Part shown: positions 59,202-64,000 of the stretch, piece by piece
Layout of the letters: the number at the start of each line of letters is the position of its first letter
Numbering within the stretch: the stretch's first letter is position 1
NCBI GenBank assembly: GCA_028015205.1
Contig: CM051521.1
Span: 99,114,513-99,178,512 of the forward strand
Origin: Mytilisepta virgata
Taxonomy: Eukaryota > Mollusca > Bivalvia > Mytilida > Mytilidae
Reading direction: 5' to 3'
DNA: 64,000 nucleotides
Program-made: the position numbers and the translations under genes
Notes under the pieces: model-generated
What the model was told of the DNA's origin: nothing
The model's input: only the letters and a program-made list of their open reading frames with translations
The model's database searches: none

Positions 59202-61750
59202 TATACGACCGCAAAATTTTTGCGGTCGTATATTGGTATGACGTTGGCGTCGTCGTCGGCGTCGTCGTCGTCCGTCGTCAGCATCGTCGTCCGAAGACAT
59301 TTGGTTTTCGCACTATAACTTTAGTATAAGTTAATAGAAATCTATGAAATTTAAACACAAGGTTTATGACCACAAAAGGAAGGTTGGGATTGATTTTGGG
59401 AGTTTTGGTCCCAACAGTTTAAGAATCAGGGGCCAAAAAAGGGCCCAATAAGCATTTTTCTTGGTTTTCGCACAATAACTCTAGTATAAGTAAATAGAAA
59501 TCTATGAAATTTTAACACAAGGTTTATGACCACAAAAGGAAGGTTGGGATTGTTTTTGGGAGTTTTGGTCCCAACAGTTTAGGAATTAGGGGCTAAAAAA
59601 GGGCCCAAATAAGCATTTTTCTTGGTTTTTGCACAATAACTCTAGTATAAGTAAATAGAAATCTATGAAATTTTAACACAAGGTTTATGACCACAAAAGG
59701 AAGGTTGGGATTGTTTTTGGGAGTTTTGGTCCCAACAGTTTAGGAATTAGGGGCCAAAAGGGTCCAAAATTAAACTTTGTTTGATTTCATTGAAAATTTA
59801 ACTATTGGGGTTCTTTGATGATTCTTAATTTTTGGTCCCGTTTTCAAATTGGTCTACATTTAGGTCCAAAGGGTCCAAAATTAAACTTAGTTTGATTTTA
59901 ACAAAAATTGAATTCTTGGGGTTCTTTGATATGCTGAATCTAAACATGTACTTAGTTTTTTTATTATGGGCCCAGTTTTCAAGTTGGTCCGAATCAGGGT
60001 CCAAAATTAAACTTTGTTTGATTTCATCGAAAATTGAACTATTGGGGTTCTTTGATATGCCGAATCTAACCGTGCATTTAGATTCTTAATTTTTGGTCCC
60101 GTTTTCAAATTGGTCTACATTAAGGTCCAAAGGGTCCAAAATTAAACTTAGTTTGATTTTAACAAAAATTGAATTCTTGGGGTTCTTTGATATGCTGAAT
60201 CTAAACATGTACTTAGTTTTTTATTATGGGCCCAGTTTTCAAGTTGGTCCAAATTGGGGTCCAAAATTAAACTTTGTTTGATTTCATCGAAAATTGAACT
60301 ATTGGGGTTCTTTGATATGCCGAATCTAACCGTGCATTTAGATTCTTAATTTTTGGTCCCGTTTTCAAATTGGTCTACATTAAGGTCCAAAGGGTCCAAA
60401 ATTAAACTTAGTTTGATTTTAACAAAAATTGAATTCTTGGGGTTCTTTGATATGCTGAATCTAAACATGTACTTAGTTTTTTTATTATGGGCCCAGTTTT
60501 CAAGTTGGTCCAAATCGGGGTCCAAAATTAAAGCTAAAAAGGGGGTAAATTATTTTTTTTGGGGGGGGGCAATTCTCCACAGCATATTGTATTGCACAAG
60601 AAGCAAAAAATTGAATATAAATTCAAATCATATGACCAATTATAAGTTCTTTATTTCAGTTATTCTGTTTTAGAAACCTATTATGTGTCAAATATTTGAA
60701 GAAATTTTCAATTGCACAGTATTGCACAATAGCAAGAAATTGATATGTGTGCCCTGTTATCAAAACTTTATTATTAACAAATTCCATTGGAAATTTGCCA
60801 ATAACTCTAATGAACTTCATTGGAAATTTGCCAATATAAAATGTGCTGATGAAGCTTTTTTGTTTATCTTATCTAAACTGCTTTTAAATTATGTATATTT
60901 AAAATTTGCCATCCATGACTATGATGTCATTTTCTATTTTAATATGTTATGGTGTATTTAAATGGGCTGTTATGGTTGGAAAGTATAAAGAAATGGGGGG
61001 GGGGGGGTTGAAAACAAAATTTAGGGGGGGGGGGGGGGGTAAATGAGAAATTGGGGAGGGGGTAATTTTTTTCTCATTTCATATTTCATAAATTAAAAAG
61101 AAAATTTCAAATTTTTTTTAGCAAAAAAAGGGGGGGGTTACAATAAAGTTTATTGTTTTTTGTTTTTTTTTGGGAAGGGGGGTCAATGTGCAACTTCATA
61201 GTGTATTGCACAAAAGCTAAAAAAAGGGGTAAATTATTATTTTTTTTGGGGGGGGGGGGGGCAATTCTCCACAGCATATTGTATTGCACAAGAAGCAAAA
61301 AATTGAATATAAATTCAAATCATATGACCAATTCTAAGTTCTTTGATTTCAGTTATCCTGTGTCAGAAACCTATTATGTGTCAAATATTTGCGCAATAGC
61401 AAGAAATCTTCAATTGCACAGTATTGCGCAATAGCAAGAAATCTTCAATTGCACAGTATTGCGCAATAGCAAGAAATTGATATGTGTGCCCAATTTTAAA
61501 TTTTAAATTGGTTATTTCTGATTTATATATAAAACAAATAATACTGATATGGTTTGAATAGGTAAATTAAAAATTTTTAAGTTCTTAGACAACATTCATT
61601 CTGTGTCAGAAACCTATGCTGTGTCAAATATTTATTCACAATCCAAATTCAGTATTGTATCAAGCTTGAATGTTGTGTTCCTAATTGCCCCAACTATTCA
61701 GGGTTCGACATCTGCGGTCGTATCTAGCTGCGCCCAGCGGAGCATTTTAT
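59202..61750 (+). mobile_element. Helentron-like element, TACGACCGCA family, copy 2, expanded
   Basis: It has the same 31-nt 5' palindrome as 37713 (59202-59232). Then come three ~180-bp units, three 260/261-bp units (landmark tttttggtcccgttttcaaa near 59831, 60092, 60352), poly-G tracts (60995-61040, 61247-61261) and two copies of the gcaattctccacagcatatt segment. The 3' end is TGCGGTCGTA (61713-61722) and hairpin GCTGCGCccaGCGgAGC (61727-61743). Confidence 0.8.
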
Positions 61751-61964
61751 TTTACTATTTATGCTTTAGTATCAAGTATTGTATTATGGATGGCAAAGTT
61801 GCATACACTTGTGATCTAATGGAAACAATCTAGTTTTGAATAAAATTGTGTTTTATTGAGCAAGTTTATTTAATGCTTTCTCAAGTTGAAAAAAAACATT
61901 TAAATAGCAATTATTTTAGGGTAATGTTAAATTTAGAATTTGTATTAAATGTCATATTCTTTCC

Positions 61965-62382
61965 CCAGTTTCTCAAACATGCCTTATCAGAGGTTAATGA
62001 AACTTTGCATACTGTTATATCCTAGTACTTAGATGTGTGTGTGCGAAGTATGTCCTGGTCCAATACTTTTTTTCCTTAATTTTGTACCCTTTTGGACTTT
62101 CTGTCTATCCCCCAATTTTTTTTGTACCTGCAGTTTCTTAAACATGCCTTATCAGAGGTTAATTAAACTTTGCATACTGTTAGATCCTAGTACGCAGATG
62201 TGCGCATGCAAAGTATGTCCTGGTCCAATACTTTTTCCCATAATTTTATTCCCTTTTGTCCCCTCGGTTATACCCAGTTGTACTTAGAAATTGTGAGACA
62301 ATTCACCACGATAAGGATGTCGTAGTCCATTAACTTAACAGCAGCGGGGGGTATAGTTAGTGAGGTCCCCTCACAGTTCTAG
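61965..62382 (+). mobile_element. 3' part of a TACCCCCGC family element
   Basis: Two ~163-bp units (agtttctcaaacatgcctta and aagtatgtcctggtccaata) precede GCGGGGGGTATA, the hairpin GTGAGGtccCCTCAC and agttCTAG before T. The matching 5' palindrome type is the one at 35471; here the 5' end is missing. Confidence 0.65.
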
Positions 62383-63245
62383 TTTTGACAGTTTAGAAAG
62401 TTGGTTAGTAAATGTGGCATTTTGTGCTGTAGTTGGTTTGTTGCAATTTTATTTGTTAAGATCCCTGGATAGAAGCAAGTAAAATACCAAAAAAAGGATC
62501 AAAATTTGGTTACTTCCATTAACATCTTCAGTAGGAAAACACATCAGTTCTTTGTATTGTTCATTACACTATTTCAGTAATTTTTGGTGGTATAGTTATT
62601 TAAAGTTACTAGAAATAGTGTTATTCCTTTGTATTTTATTTAATATTGTTGAACATTCACATGTGAAGCCGTATTACTTTTGAAAAAACAATTCAGACAA
62701 TTAAGGAATGTATTTTTTAGAGCACAGTAATTGAAATAAAAATGTGGTCACCTATGGCTTGAAATATTTTAGAATAAATGCATGATTTATTTTGTTGAGT
62801 AGCAAATTATAATAAAAAATAAATGACACTGTTGAAAAAAAATCCAGAAAGAATACAAAGTATGCCCTTAAAAATAAACTTCATTTAGAATAATAGTAAA
62901 TGCCTTAAATTACAATCCAAATGCTACAGACAGTGACATTTCAAATCTAAAAGATAAAATTTAAATGGAACCATTAGAAATTCCCCTGGAGTATCCTTGA
63001 CGCAAGTCATGTCTGAATGTTTTAATTTGTTTCATTAAGGAACAAAATTAGTATTTTGAAGTCATTACTTTTCCAATTGATTTTGTTTTCGTAGATTTAC
63101 AAAGTTATTTGGAATGTTGAATATACAAATTTAACAGGATTTGTTAATTTGTTTATTTTGTTGTATGTCAAAACCTTAGAACGACAATTGACTTGTTCTT
63201 ATACTACATTTTATATTTAAGTAATGTATACTGTACTGTATAATA
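62383..63245. other. BFAR intron 5, no feature recognised
   Basis: AT-rich sequence between the last element and the 50-bp array; no exon or element was recognised. Confidence 0.45.
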
Positions 63246-63254
63246 TTTTTATTT

Positions 63255-64000
63255 TAAACTGTACCACAATAATACATTTTACATTCTATCAGCATTTTAA
63301 CATGCAAAATGTACTGCAATTATACATTTTACATTCTTTCAGCATTGTCACAAGCAAAATGTACGGCAATAATACATTTTACTTTCTTTCAGCATTGTAA
63401 CAAGTAAAATGTACTGCAACAATAAATTTTACATTCTTTCAGCATTGTTACAAGTACAATGTGCTGCAATATTACATTTTACATTCTTTCAGCATTTTGA
63501 CCAAGTAAAATGTACTGCAATAATACATTTTACATTCTTTCAGCATCGTAACAAGTAAAATGTACTGGAATAATACATTTTACATTATTTCAGTATTGTA
63601 ACAAGCAAAATGTACTGCAATAATACATTTTACATTCTTTCAGCATCGTACCAAGTAAAATGTACTGGAATAATACATTTTACATTATTTCAGCATTTAA
63701 ACAAACAAAGTGTACAGCAATTATACATTTTTACATTCTTTCAGCATGTTAGCAAAATGTACTGCAATAATACATTTTACATTATTTCACTATTTAAAGA
63801 TATAGATGATACTGCATTCATGTATTTATACATTGCTTATTTTCTTTCATTGTAATACTAAACTTTACTGCAATAATACATTTTACATTCTTTCCGCATT
63901 TTAACAAGTAAAATGTACTGCAATAATGAATTTTACATTCTTTCAGCATTTTAACAAGTAAAATGTACTGCAATAATACATTTTACATTATTTCACTATT
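63255..64000 (+). repeat. 50-bp tandem array running off the window
   Basis: The unit aaaatgtactgcaataatac, attttacattctttcagcat, tgtaacaagt repeats about 15 times. Spacing is 50 bp for the first four steps (landmark at 63271, 63321, 63371, 63421, 63471) and 51 next. Each unit holds the dyad aaaatgta...tacatttt. A diverged gap lies at 63787-63865. Confidence 0.9.

Noticed and set aside
59832..60673. Three frames starting MVPFSNWSTF/L as a repeat protein family
   Set aside because: They are the same frame in three copies of a 260/261-bp tandem unit within a mobile element.

Overview
This is an AT-rich, intron-dense animal genome fragment. Its repeat families look like those of a bivalve mollusc, most probably a mussel (inferred from general familiarity; no search was run). 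Two protein-coding genes are supported, and they diverge from each other. PARN, the poly(A)-specific ribonuclease, lies on the minus strand from 34902 down to 6540 in 22 coding exons. All its introns are GT-AG, and the phases close perfectly to 613 codons plus stop. BFAR, a RING/SAM/transmembrane ubiquitin ligase, lies on the plus strand from 39201. Five coding exons (319 codons) are inside the window and the C-terminal exons must lie beyond base 64000. From memory, human PARN and BFAR are also head-to-head neighbours, so this looks like old conserved microsynteny.

Layout. 1-1228: no gene, one weak foldback. 1229-1985: a ~330-bp repeat in about three copies, preceded by a stray minisatellite monomer. 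1986-6284: a 73/75-bp minisatellite of about 57 copies with higher-order structure. 6300-34902: PARN, with introns holding many non-autonomous mobile elements, a 684-bp element with terminal inverted repeats (TIRs) and a Penelope-like inverted repeat. 34903-39200: the region between the two start codons, with three elements and a truncated SINE. 39201-50530: BFAR exons 1-5, whose first intron carries a 135-bp tandem array split by a nested insertion and a 147-bp tandem array. 50531-64000: the start of a BFAR intron longer than 13 kb, containing a full-length tRNA-derived SINE with target-site duplication, two duplicated foldback palindromes, further elements and, at the right edge, a 50-bp tandem array running off the window.

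The two genes have unrelated cellular jobs: mRNA deadenylation in the cytoplasm and nucleus, and ER-membrane ubiquitin ligation with apoptosis control. Their common feature is a shared 5' neighbourhood.

The most interesting non-genic signal is a common architecture in many distinct repeat families. They have a 5' terminal palindrome, a copy of that 5' end inverted just before the 3' end, a short 3' hairpin, and in most a final CTTG, CTAG or CTGG followed by T. This is the layout of Helentron (Helitron2)-like non-autonomous elements. One insertion can be checked against its own tandem array and fits T|T insertion without duplication. Most copies point the same way as the gene that hosts them.
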